Part shown: piece by piece, positions 53,084 through 64,000 of the stretch
How positions within the stretch are numbered: the stretch's first letter is position 1
How the letters are laid out: every line of letters starts with the position of its first letter
From: Casuarius casuarius
Lineage: Eukaryota > Chordata > Aves > Casuariiformes > Casuariidae
Length of the DNA stretch: 64,000 nt
Assembly (NCBI GenBank): GCA_003342895.1
Contig: PTFA01000035.1
Location: 3,796,703 to 3,860,702 of the forward strand
Direction of reading: 5' to 3'
Program-made: the position numbers and the translations under genes
Notes under the pieces: model-generated
The model's database searches: none
The model's input: the letters and a program-made list of their open reading frames with translations, nothing else
What the model was told of the DNA's origin: nothing

Positions 53084-53275
53084 GCAGGGGGGCGGGGGCC
53101 GCACCGGGGCCGCGCGAGCAGCGGGGCCTGCGGGCGCGCGGGGGGGAAAACGCCCCAAAAACTCACTCGGAGCGCGGGCCGGCGCTTCCCGGCTCCAGCC
53201 CGGCTGCGCTCCGCAACCCCAAGGCAGAAGGAGCTGCCGAACTCTTCGGCGGAGCCCAGCTCCTTCCAGAGCCCA

Positions 53276-53317
53276 ATAAATAAAAATAAAATAAAATAAA
53301 ATAAAATAAAATAAAAT
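53276..53317. repeat. (ATAAA)n microsatellite
   Basis: About eight copies of a 5-base A/T unit directly beyond the CpG island edge. Confidence 0.95.
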
Positions 53318-56063
53318 GTTACGTGAAAAAGGAAAGCGGAGGATCTCATAGTCGGGTGAACCCCCGGGACCAGACTACCTTAGGCAACCTGGGGATTGGC
53401 CTTTCTTTGGGGGAAACGGTAAGAATCACACTGTTTTCTCCGGCGACCACAGAAACACAGTGTATGCCGAACACAGGCGCCGCTCAACGTTGCCCTTTTT
53501 GTGTGGAAAGGGCAGTGCGGGACCAGGCAGCCCCGTACCAGGACGTGCGGCTTGCTAACCGCAGCTTGGCTGCCTCCCGCGCGCCAGCACCACCGTCTTC
53601 GGATCTGAAGGCAGCGTGACATCCACCATGAAGCCCTGCTGGGGCAAGACACAGCCTCTTTCCACATGTCCGTCCTGCGTGCCCTGTAAGAAGGGAGGGC
53701 TCAGCTGTCAGCTACCTAAACGGGGCGGTTCAGGAGAAAGATTCAGGCGAGTTACCGTGCTAAAGTGACGTGAGTCACTGTCGCTGCAGCCCGTCCAGCA
53801 GGAGTTCTGGGAGGTGAAGGGCTGCATTACCCCCATGCTGGGCACCGCTGTGGCTACTGCTAGAATTCAGCACCCGTGACAAAAGAATGAATTGGAGACG
53901 ATGAAAAAAAATGCGGAGAAGTTTTACAAACAAACAAACCCCCTCATACTTAAAAATTCTACAAACCCTTTACAGAGCTTCGCAAAGAGGAAATAAAACT
54001 GTGTCACTAAGTGCCTACATGGGGAAGGGAAACGTGATCATAAAAGGCTGTCTTATCTTTGGTTGATAGACCACATGAGATCCACCACTGTAAATTCACA
54101 ATATGTGAATGCCTATTAGAAATAAGCCATTTAAAAGAAACAAGCATAATTAGACTTTGGAATAACTTACAGACTGCCAATACCCCTTCCCCTTCCCTGC
54201 CCCCAGGCATGTCTAAATTGATACGGGTATTTTTTTCCTAATGGTATGTTTTGGCTCAAATGGGAATTCATTCAAAGACGACTTGTGGTTTGAGTTATAC
54301 AGGAGGTCAGGTTGGATAATCATACTGTCCCCCTCCAGCTTCATCATGATTAATCAACTTAAATTGTAGCTCATACTTTCCAGGGTGTTACGTCATGCTT
54401 CTTACAGACATGGACAAATACTGCCATATGTATTCTACATACTTAGTTCAGAGATAATTATGTTCTGGGTTTGTTTTTTTTACAAGTTTTGCCATGATTA
54501 TGAAGAGTAATTTGTAACTAAGTGTTGACATCATACGATTCCTACATCCCAGACACAGGAAATCCTTTTAGATTAAAGTGTTGCAAGCACAATAATTAAT
54601 ACTGTGAGATGTTCAGGCTGTGTTTCTTAGTAGTTTGCTTTGTAACAGAAATGTCCAAACACCCGCTCAAAGCATTCCAAGTTTGGCTCTCCAATTACTT
54701 GTTCCTGCTTTCATGTTCTTTCACTCATCAACTTGAGTCACATGCCAAGGGCATAAGAAAAGCACAACCAGTTACACGGTGGGAAGAGCCCGTAACGCTA
54801 GGCTGCAGCCCGGCGCGTCTGCCTTCCATCGCTACGTACACAACACGCTAACACCAGCTGCAGCATAGGCTGCGGCCCGCTCCGGCTGCTTGCATGATGA
54901 GCACAGGTGCTCAGCAGATCGCAGATTAAACTAACAGGCTGCCTCACAACTGGTGTACCAGCCCAGAAGCATGGGCAGCCTTTGGCACGGTGGCAGATCC
55001 TCGCCTTTGCAGCGTTACAGCTGCTTGCCTGCCGCACAGGTCTGAGGCTGGGGCATGAGCTGGTTGGGGCTTCTGAATCTGTTATGACTCATGAGTTACA
55101 ACATGTCCAAGGTAATAAAAATCTTGCACTTGGGAAGGGGCAGTTGTCAGCCACACAAACACCATCTGTTATATTTTACAAATGAAACCAGAGCAGCAGG
55201 CACGGTTCTGATTACTTCATCAATTTCTTTCACGCCAGCCTGGAATTTCATCTGCATGCTTAAAGCAACTGGATTCCATCAGTAACTCACACTATCGGAC
55301 TGAAAACTCAATCAGACAAGAGCAGACCTCCTGCTCACTGCCTCTAGGTAATCAGGCTTGAAGAAAAGAAATCTTCATGTTTTCTCCTGAATGGCAGGGT
55401 AAAGCGACCCCCACCACGACAAGCTGCAGTCTCCTTCTCCAGGCTGCAGAGCTGCAAGAGCCTCATCTAAATTATTCTGCTTTGTTGGCACATTATTAAT
55501 TAGGATTCCCTGCAGCAGAGAGTTAACTTTAAAAACTCACTTGCACAAATAAGATACCTCTTATAGCTCTCGAAACTACGTATCTGCTGAGGAGAACTTC
55601 TTGGATTTCCTAGTAGTTTCTCAATCAGATACCACAACTAACCTGTTTACCTGACAATACCTACCCTCTGTATTTGCCCTGCACAGTAACTGAAGACTTC
55701 CCAAGCTCTAAGGCACTTCCATGTACCAACCTCAGAGATTTTGTCTTGGTACTCCTCTCCTAAGTGAGTTTGGAACCAGCTGAAAAGGCAGGGGGGAAAC
55801 ATCAAAAATAAAATCTGAGGAGGAGAGGTGCCCAGCAAGAACCTTGGAAAGCCCGCTGGCAATAAAGTCACAATGAATCTGATGCAATCAGCCTGGCACT
55901 TCTGCCAGATGCTACCATCCAGCATTTCAAAAGAAGAATTGGAAAGCTGAGCAAATACTTCAAAGGCCTTTAGCAGTTCAAGGCTTAAAAATTTTTTTCT
56001 GTCTTAACATAGTTTCTTCAGGAAGAAACGTGCCTTTAAGACTGATCTAACTTTGAAGTTAGC

Positions 56064-56118
56064 TCTGTTTTGAGCAGGGGTCAGACTGGATGACATTGTA
56101 GCTTTTTCTATGATTCCA
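56064..56118 (+). mobile_element. CR1 LINE 3'-end remnant
   Basis: TTTTGAGCAGGGGTCAGACT, then GGATGAC and TTCTATGATTCC resemble the CR1 3' terminus (GAGCAGGGGGTTGGACTAGATGACC ending in TTCTATGAT repeats). It is diverged and very short, lacking the coding region. It supports a bird or reptile origin for the window. Confidence 0.7.
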
Positions 56119-58710
56119 AACTTTGCCACACAGGAAATTGGGTTTTGGTTGTCTCTCAACAGAATTTGTCTCAATAGGCAGGTTGTCAAAACAGAACAGA
56201 TAATCTATCTGCTATGAACTATGTCTCCAGGAGGCATTTTTCACCCTTCCTTCCTACCTTCTTTGCAATGAACAGAGAATGCACCTCCCTCTTTTTCCTT
56301 CTTAGTTCTCAAACTGCAGAACTCTGCCTGCAATCCTCTAAGCTGAAGGACCTGATGGCTTTTTTCTTTTTTTCCTTTTTCAGTCACTTCCCTGTTGAGT
56401 GTGATAATTGAATGGCATTGGCTTGCTCTAGTTCTTAAAAAGGGCAAAGCCTTCTAAATATAGATATCAGAGAATAGGTAATTAAATCAAGCTTTGTGGT
56501 TAAGAGATTTCCCAGTTGTAGATGATACCCCTCTTTCCCCCTTCCCCCACTCCAAATATAGCTTTATTGCAGACAAGCTGGATCTTCTCAAAGTTAAGAT
56601 ATTAATGGCAACCAATTGCCATTAAATAATCTATGGCTTAACCCTCTATGAAACACTAAATTGATAGTGGATTCTAACTAATATAATATTGATTAAATAT
56701 TGCACAATAACCACTACAATTAAGAAGACAGCACCTTTTATAATTATTCTCGATGTTCTTATATAGTGTTGAAGTATTTTCACAATCCCATTCACAGGAA
56801 ATAGGTCATTGTTGCAGCTAGTAGAACACACTTTCTTCCTTTTTCCTTATTTTCATTCTGGTTCTTGAGCATCCATTCCCAAGAGAAGATGCACAAAGAA
56901 AAAGCCACACATTTTTCTCTGCAGTTTTATACTCTAATTCCATACATCTTCCTGAAAAACCTAGGCATAAGCAGAGGTACCAAGATTACCAAAATGAATC
57001 AAGAGGCAGTCCAAGCAGGCTTGTTATACGTTGTCTTGCTACCTTCCCCCTGCAACTGTCTTTCACTACTGAAATGGTCAACACACAGGGCCGCTCTTGA
57101 CTCTTCCTGATGCCCCAATCAACTATGCCCTGCAAAATTTCCTCTTGTGTCATCCTTAGGAAGGAAGGGAACTTAGGAAGTTGAGGCATGGAAATGTAAG
57201 TAACTGGAGCCAACTGCTCTTAGGTTTTAAGTTCAGAAGATGACAAAACATTTATCCCAACAGTGTATTAATCCCTCAAGAAAAAAAAATTGGTACTAGA
57301 TGCTGTTCTCGTTAGTTTCTTTCTTTTGCAGATAACCTCACAGCCTACTTCCAGAGTCCTGTGCTTGGAGCAGCATTTTGCCCTAATTTTTCATAGGTAT
57401 AGCTGGCTACCGCAAATACAAGGTAGCACCCCCCAAAGCCCTACCTACACTTATTGTTGAGCACTGCTCCAACAATCTTTGTTTCTTTGTTGTTAGCTGA
57501 GCAAGAAAATAATTTCTCTGAAAACCAGCCATTTCTAGGAAATACCAGGAATCATTTGTATTGTTCTCTTGTTTGGATACAATGCAGAGCTTGGGCATTT
57601 TCAGATCCTCAAAATCAGCTTGTAACTAAATCAGCACTTCAGATAGGAGTGGAAGAGGGGAGAAAAAAGGCAAAAATAAGCTGAAGAAAATGGCATCCTT
57701 TCTACTGAAAAACTTTGATAGTTATACAAGTAAAAAATACTTCTCACTATGACTAAATTACACACAGGAATCCTAGAGATTGCCTCTAGGCAAACACTTC
57801 GTAAATGAGATTTAAGATTGTTTACAGTCTTTTACTGTAAGGTATTTTACTGCTAGCATCATAAATAAAGTTGCTTTCTTTAGGAAAGTAGCTGCTGCCA
57901 GCTCAGCATGTTGGAAAGAAGTTTTCACTTTAATTACAACAGTGTAGCACCTCTATTCATAACAGGAGGGCTTTGTGGAAAAAGAATTTGGGAAAAAAGG
58001 TGTATTTGCCTCCTAAGGGGTTGAAACCCCAACTTAGGAATAGATGTAGTTTCCTAATGCAGAAGCCAGGACCTTTTATCCAGCTCCCTATAAATCTTTA
58101 GAAATGTGTAGGAAGCAAGATCTCTGTCTCCTCCTCCAACTTTCTCCATTTCCCATGAAACTGCTCAATAGCTTTGAGACTCCATCTCTGCCACCAAACA
58201 CTGCTGACCTTTGCCATCAGTTTCCTTTAAATGGAGGGATGCTGCAGTTTGCTTTTCTACTAATTTTTACAGGAGAGGAACAATGTAAGTATGAGAAACT
58301 TGCTTGTTCTCAGCTTCCCTAATCAAATCAGTTCCTGTTGAGAAGAAAGGAGAAACCACTGCCCTTATCATACAGCACAGATGAAATAAAGGGCACCTTT
58401 AAAGTCAAGGAGAGCTGTAAGCATACAGCTCAGTCAACACTTCAGGATATGACTATTTGTTTTTTAAAAAATGGCACGACAGTCTTGCTCATTCTTGTCC
58501 TTTCATGTTTCCAATCTAAACAAAATGGAATTTTATTTAAATGATCATCCTTTTTATAACACTTTTCTTGTACAGCTGTCAGAGATTTATTTTAAAGTAT
58601 GTTCCTAACTAAGAAGTTCAAAAAAAATAAGTACCATAAGATTAATAGCCAGCAAAAAGTAGCAGCTCCTATCAAAAAGGCTCTTCACTAGAACGGTGCA
58701 AGGTTTTTTT

Positions 58711-58745
58711 AGTTATCAAGTAATCATACAGTTATCAAGTAATCA
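58711..58745. repeat. Direct repeat, two 16-base copies
   Basis: AGTTATCAAGTAATCA occurs exactly twice, at 58711-58726 and 58730-58745, with a period of 19. Confidence 0.9.
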
Positions 58746-61425
58746 ACAGAAATCCTGCTTTATTTAACATATACTTTTTAACCAACCAGATTAAAAACTT
58801 CCTCCAAAAAATCTGACTGTAGTGTCAGGCCTTCCTTTCTAATCTATGCAATTTATATAAACACATTTAACTTCTGGACTGAACTTTCAAGAATCCAAAC
58901 AAGATCACCTTTTTTTTTTTTTTTCTTCCATAAGAGGGAAACTCAAGAGACTTAGCTAGCTTTTGTTGTTTTCTGTAATTGAGATTTTTTTTTAGATCTA
59001 ATATTTATGAATATACTGTGTAACAAAATAAGTATTCTTGTATAATTTATGTGCTCATACTTCAGGAAGGAATTATCAGCATTTTGCTTAGTATCTAAAC
59101 CAGAAAGATTATTCTTACTAGATATAAAAAGGTCAATCTTCCCTCTTATTTTAGTTGCAATAAAGCATACTAAGAGGTATTTATATATACTATTCACAAA
59201 TTTCACACACCTTAAGATTAATGTAAAGCACAAACTGTTCATTTTTAATCTCCCCTTCTCAGATAACTGCATGCAACTATTTTTGCATTTCTAGATTAGC
59301 AAATCTTATTGACAAGGTGAGTCTACAGAAATAATTAGCACAGCAGAAGTAAGCAAAAAAAATCTCTGTATCTTGTATCTCTGCACAGCATGTCAGATAT
59401 CCTGCTTCTATAGCAAATTCACTTAGATTAACATTATACATGAAAGCCTCTAAATTAGGAAATGTATTTAGATTGTGCTATATAACTCTACTTATACCTA
59501 CAACTGGCAGCAATTAAGCAATAGATTAATCAAACCTGAATTTCATCTGGTTAGCTGAAGTAACGTTAGCCATCAATTCAGGTGTAATCTAGGCAGAATG
59601 AATTGGGGTCTCAATGCTTTGCCAGGAATGCTCATTCCTGGTCATTTTATAGGTTTTTTTCATAGCACTGCTATAGCCTACTTAATGTTCTATCTTTGCT
59701 TTTGCTTTGAATTTTCATTATTTGGTATGCTGTAAGTATTTATACCAGAGTCTAAATCTAGATACAGACAACCTTATATATCATTTGACAGTATTTTCCT
59801 AGTTCCTTTGAATTTGGAGGTCACACCAAAACCTCTGTGTTTTTATATTTCCTTGTATGCCTACAGCTTTCTTTCCCCCTGGGTCCTCACTAATTAAAAA
59901 TACTGGAAATATTTTGAATCCCACAGTGGCAGAACATTATGGTGTAATGCACAAATTACTGATAAAAAAAACTACTGTGAGCAGGGATCACCTCCCAGTG
60001 TTAACAACAATGGGGCAGCACACTGCATCTCCAGCCCCTCTTGCACCATTGCTGTAAAAACGGCCTTTTGCTGTGGTGCTCTCTCTTAACACTGGTGAAT
60101 GGGCAGGGAAAGGAGACTCCCATGGGCTGTTATCTGCCTTCCTCCTAGAAAATCACCATTTTCTTCCTTCTGCCGCTGCTTTGGAGGATGGATTGGGGAG
60201 ATTGTGAAGATGAGCTGCACAGGTAGAGCTAGTATCTAAGAGTCCTATGGTTGGACACGGCCTTCTTTGCTGTGATGGATAATCTGTCTAATCAGATTTA
60301 TCTGAAGAGTTTGTTGTGAAGTCCTGTGGATTGGGCACAGGATACATATGTGCAATGATCTGAACAAATGCATTAGATCTATGTCTAAGGTGGCTACACT
60401 CATTTCATTTTGTATTTAAAGGCTGAAGGCTCAGAGAGTCCTGCGAGAAAAGTCACCTGGAGCAAGGACTTCTGTCCCTCAAGGGCTGATCTGCTGAGAA
60501 TCAGATCACAGTATGATACAATTTTATCTACCAAATATTTGAAGGGCTGGCACACGTGACTCAACTGCTAAAGATTAAGTCTAAGGCTCCAAAAGGGTAG
60601 CTTGCAGGTGCATTCAAAGACTTACTGATTTTTCTGGGCACTGAACAGAACTAGCATCATAGATGCAGGGGATAGGGCCTGGGTGAGCTAAAGCAGGTGT
60701 AGTTACGAGGGAGTGGGGTGTATAGAAAGGAGATGTGCTTTGCTGGGAAGAAAGACAGTCCAATGGTTATGACGTAGCTTCAAAGATCCTCTTCAAGATT
60801 TTTAAGTGACATTGACCAAAATCAATTAAGCCCATATCCTTCAAGGCATTTAAGCATCCATCTGATTTACATATCTAAATAAAAATAGTAAGAAAAAGAT
60901 AATACACTTTTCTACCCTACATAGATGATAAGAGGATTTAAGGTCAAGTTTAATGGAGTTAGAACAGGGGCAGTGAGGCGATAGTTCTTCATTCTCTCCC
61001 TGTGCCAATTGCTAGTGGTCCCATGTCATATGATAAGGAAGAGCTGGTAGCACTGTGCAGTCAGTCACACACTGAGCCCTGGTTTTCATCAGTTATTGAG
61101 AGGTGCCAGAACACTCCGGGAATGGGAGGCCACGTAAGTTCTTAAGACAGATGCAGGCAAGTGTTACGCCAGTTTTATAAAGAAAGATTTGCAATTTAGA
61201 TCAAAAAAAGATTTCTGATGGCTGTTTTTATAATGAAGTTGTGTAACTGATTCTGAAAGTGGAATTCCACATAGTAGCGTTTGTCTCAATACTTCAGAAA
61301 TTTATTTTAAATATTTTTTGCCTGCTTGCTACAGATGTTGCTACAGCTGACATGTTTTTGCATGTGGCTGCACAGTTGTATTGATTTAATTGCAAAACAT
61401 TGTCTCTGTGCATGTATGTATTTTA

Positions 61426-61463
61426 ATTTTTAATTTTGATTGCTTTTAAGTAAAATTAAAAAT
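61426..61463. repeat. Perfect 12-bp AT-rich inverted repeat
   Basis: ATTTTTAATTTT (61426-61437) and AAAATTAAAAAT (61452-61463) are exact complements around a 14-base loop. It lies about 60 bases before an octamer motif (ATGCAAAT at 61524-61531). Confidence 0.85.
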
Positions 61464-64000
61464 CATGTGTTTTAAATAGACCTCCATACAGAATGGTTAA
61501 ATGCGGCCTATTAATTTTTATTTATGCAAATTAAATAGGGTGGGGCCAGATAGTTCCTGTGCTCTATAATCTTCTGGTCTTTTAAATTCTCCTTCAGTGT
61601 CTGCTAATATGCAGAATTACTTGTCTTAGAAGATTTCTGTGTAAAGTACTTGCATTGAAAAAAACCTATTCTCTTCATTTTTGGCTAAGCAAATAATTTG
61701 TTCTCAAGATTTTGCTTTTATCTCTGTTGTTCTCAATTTTCTGAAATTTTAAATACTGTTTTTATAGAACAATCTGATATTTTCCCATAAAACTGGTTGT
61801 TGTTTGAATGCAGTTTGTTTTCTTGGAACCAGAATATCACACTTTTGTTTAAACAAGGCTGTTCTATCTTATCATTATTCTTACTGTAAATCTCTGATTC
61901 TTCTCTAAAAGATCATTTTGTGAAAAGTGTTCTAGCAAGATGATTATTTTATCAGTTACTTCCCACCAAATTTACTCATGCTGCAAGTTAAAGTCTCTCT
62001 CCCCCTACTGCCAACTCAACTATAGTTAATCATGCCATTTAGTATGATGATAATTTATTCCAGGTAATGATGCATGCGATGCAAAAAACTCAAAGGAGGA
62101 GCTTGGAGGACTTGAAATTAAGAGGGGAAAAAATCCCCAAAGCAAACACTCCCACCTTTTTTCTTTGCACACGCAGCATATTTTATACTAAAATTACTGA
62201 GACACCATGGAGCCCTGCTTNAACAATCTCTTGCTGGTATAATCACACTTTAAATCATTCTGCAAAAGCATGACTTAGTTAACACTTCATTATACAAGAA
62301 GGTTTCCACTATGCAGCATTTGGCAGAAAAATCTGACTTTTCTCATGCATTTTATCCTTCACTCCTTTCAAATTAAGAAAATGTGACTTTAAAAGCTTTT
62401 GTCTAAAAGGACTGAATGTCTATTTATCTAATCATCAGTTGTGCTGAGCAGATACATTAAAAACAGAAAAGATCACATGCCACAGTTAAAGATATTTCTG
62501 TGATTCTTTTTTTTCTTGAAGGAATAAATATTTCAATTTACACTATTATTTACAGAGTAACATGTTTCATCTCAAAGAATGCATGGCTCACAGTATAAGC
62601 TGACAATGTAGCTAGTTAAATGAATTTAGTAAGCGGGGAGCAAGGCTATTCACTCAAACAAGGGTTTCAAAAGGCTGATCTTCAGCCTACCGGTGGTCTG
62701 AAGTGTCATAGTAACAGGCACATAGGTGGTCCCAGGGCCACATCATTCCTTTTATAGTTTGTGTTAAGATGATGGGAGCCTCTAAGATATTTGAGGGTAG
62801 AAAACAGTGCAGGAAATCTGGCAGTCATAATCTTAGTGGAAAATTCATTTTCAAAAAGCAGAAAAAAGACATATCATTGGAATAATGCTATATCCAGGCC
62901 CCAACAACATTCATGGTCCCGTAACACTGGGATTTTGAGCTGCCACATGATATTACATCCAGTTGCTTTCAGACAGTAAGGGCAGCATAAGCTTACTCCT
63001 TATTTTTCAAAGTGTCAGGTTTCTCCAGGAAAAGAAAAAGATGAGGAAACATTTTCCATTTTCTATCTATGACTATGCCCCAAGTACTTAAAACTGGGAA
63101 AGGGGAGGGAGTGGACAGGAAAGATCCAGGAACAAATGTTCCATTCTTCTGTTTCTGTGCTTGAGACAAGATTATGGGTGTGTATTTGGTTTTGGATGAG
63201 TATGTTTAAACTGCCTTTGAATTTCCCATACCCCGAGATCAGCCAGGAGATGTGCTGGCCACTCATTGAACTGTAATAATCCCCAACAGACACTTTGCAA
63301 GCTTTCTTCATTGGATTTCAGTCAGAGTAGAGCAGATCTTTTACCATCTTCCAAATGGAACATTCCAAAAGTTGTCTTCTGCCTTTCCATCATGATTTGA
63401 TGTGTTGTGACATGCTCCCAGCTACTTGCTATTTTTTAATCCTCTCTGCCTCCACATATGATCTGGAATTTTCTTTCATCTTCTCTTCATTCTGGGCTTG
63501 TGTGTTGCCTTTCTCCCCAGGTATTTATGGAGAAGAGAGTTTCTGCTGTGAAGAGATTTCACATAAAATGTAAAGACGTAAATAAGGGTGCTTTCAGTCA
63601 CTGTTAAAGGGTCATTACAAAAACTTCTCCGTATGCATAAATCTGCTCATCTCAGGGTTTCAAGACACATATAAAATACTTTAAATAAAAGGAGAATCAG
63701 ATAATACATCTCTATTGAAACAAAATATCCAAATGCTGAAATTCACAGTGGTTAATTTTATCAAATATCACTTATTTGAATCTCATCTAAGTGACTGATA
63801 AAGCTTTTAAAACATATTTGGTATTTCAGCTACTTACATAAACCGTGATTGCAAATTATGAAAGCCTTTCTATTGTGGTTCCCAGATATAGCACAGTTAT
63901 TTGTATTCACTCCTTTGGCAGTTCTTCAAAGAGTGAGTTTCAAAAAGTTCTCCAATTACCGGTAGAATCTGAAGGCATTGAAGATTTCTGCCCAAATCAT

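Larger units (their letters stand above)
53318..64000. other. Gene-poor flank beyond RPS3A
   Basis: No coding exon was recognised in about 10.7 kb. The first few hundred bases are moderately GC-rich. Seen within: a CR1-like remnant (56064-56118), a 16-base repeat pair (58711-58745), and an AT-rich block with a perfect inverted repeat and an octamer (61426-61540). By human synteny LRBA would be expected further along on the + strand, but none of its exons were identified. Confidence 0.55.

Noticed and set aside
53318..64000. First exons of LRBA, expected here from human gene order
   Set aside because: No segment on the + strand reads as the LRBA N-terminus; the gene probably begins beyond the window.

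Overview
The window is vertebrate nuclear DNA and most probably avian. Both genes are split by many introns with GT/AG borders, the introns are short compared with mammalian copies, interspersed repeats are sparse, and one fragment resembles the 3' end of a CR1 LINE, the dominant avian and reptilian retroposon. Three single N bases (17237, 30968, 62221), two of them inside homopolymer or GT-repeat tracts, indicate a draft assembly.

Two genes can be read exon by exon. SH3D19 (EVE-1/EBP, a multi-SH3 adaptor) runs on the + strand. Twenty coding exons lie between 1499 and 41665 and encode about 1056 residues in the window; the 5' end of the gene lies outside it or is not recognisable. The N-terminal two thirds is proline-rich and disordered-looking. 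The C-terminal third carries SH3 domains: a degenerate first one, whose exon shows a frame problem, and four well-formed ones. The 3' UTR probably runs to about 44.9 kb. RPS3A (40S ribosomal protein eS1) lies tail-to-tail with it on the - strand. Six coding exons between 52962 and 48929 encode a complete 264-residue protein, and intron 5 holds a C/D box snoRNA recognised as SNORD73. The RPS3A promoter sits in a CpG island (about 52580-53250) with a cluster of TCTCGCGAGA-type palindromes. The order SH3D19-RPS3A matches the human 4q31.3 neighbourhood, where LRBA lies beyond RPS3A; no LRBA exon was recognised in the last 10.7 kb.

Layout: 1-1498 is upstream sequence with a small CpG-rich block; 1499-41665 is SH3D19 coding exons and introns; 41666 to about 44925 is probable 3' UTR; about 44926-48890 is intergenic with one exon-like GC-rich block on the - strand; 48890-52990 is RPS3A with its snoRNA; 52580-53250 is the CpG-island promoter; 53300-64000 is gene-poor DNA with a CR1 remnant and an AT-rich block containing a perfect inverted repeat and an octamer motif.

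The two genes have unrelated jobs: one is a cytoplasmic scaffold for ADAM-family proteases and Ras-pathway partners, the other a housekeeping ribosomal protein that also hosts a snoRNA. I found no operon-like or novel multi-gene system. The most notable observations are the frame break and weak acceptor in the SH3-1 exon, an extra in-frame 69-nt exon just before it, a NAGNAG acceptor, a possible frame-shifting cassette exon, the 27-bp spaced palindromes at the RPS3A promoter, and several hairpin-forming inverted repeats.
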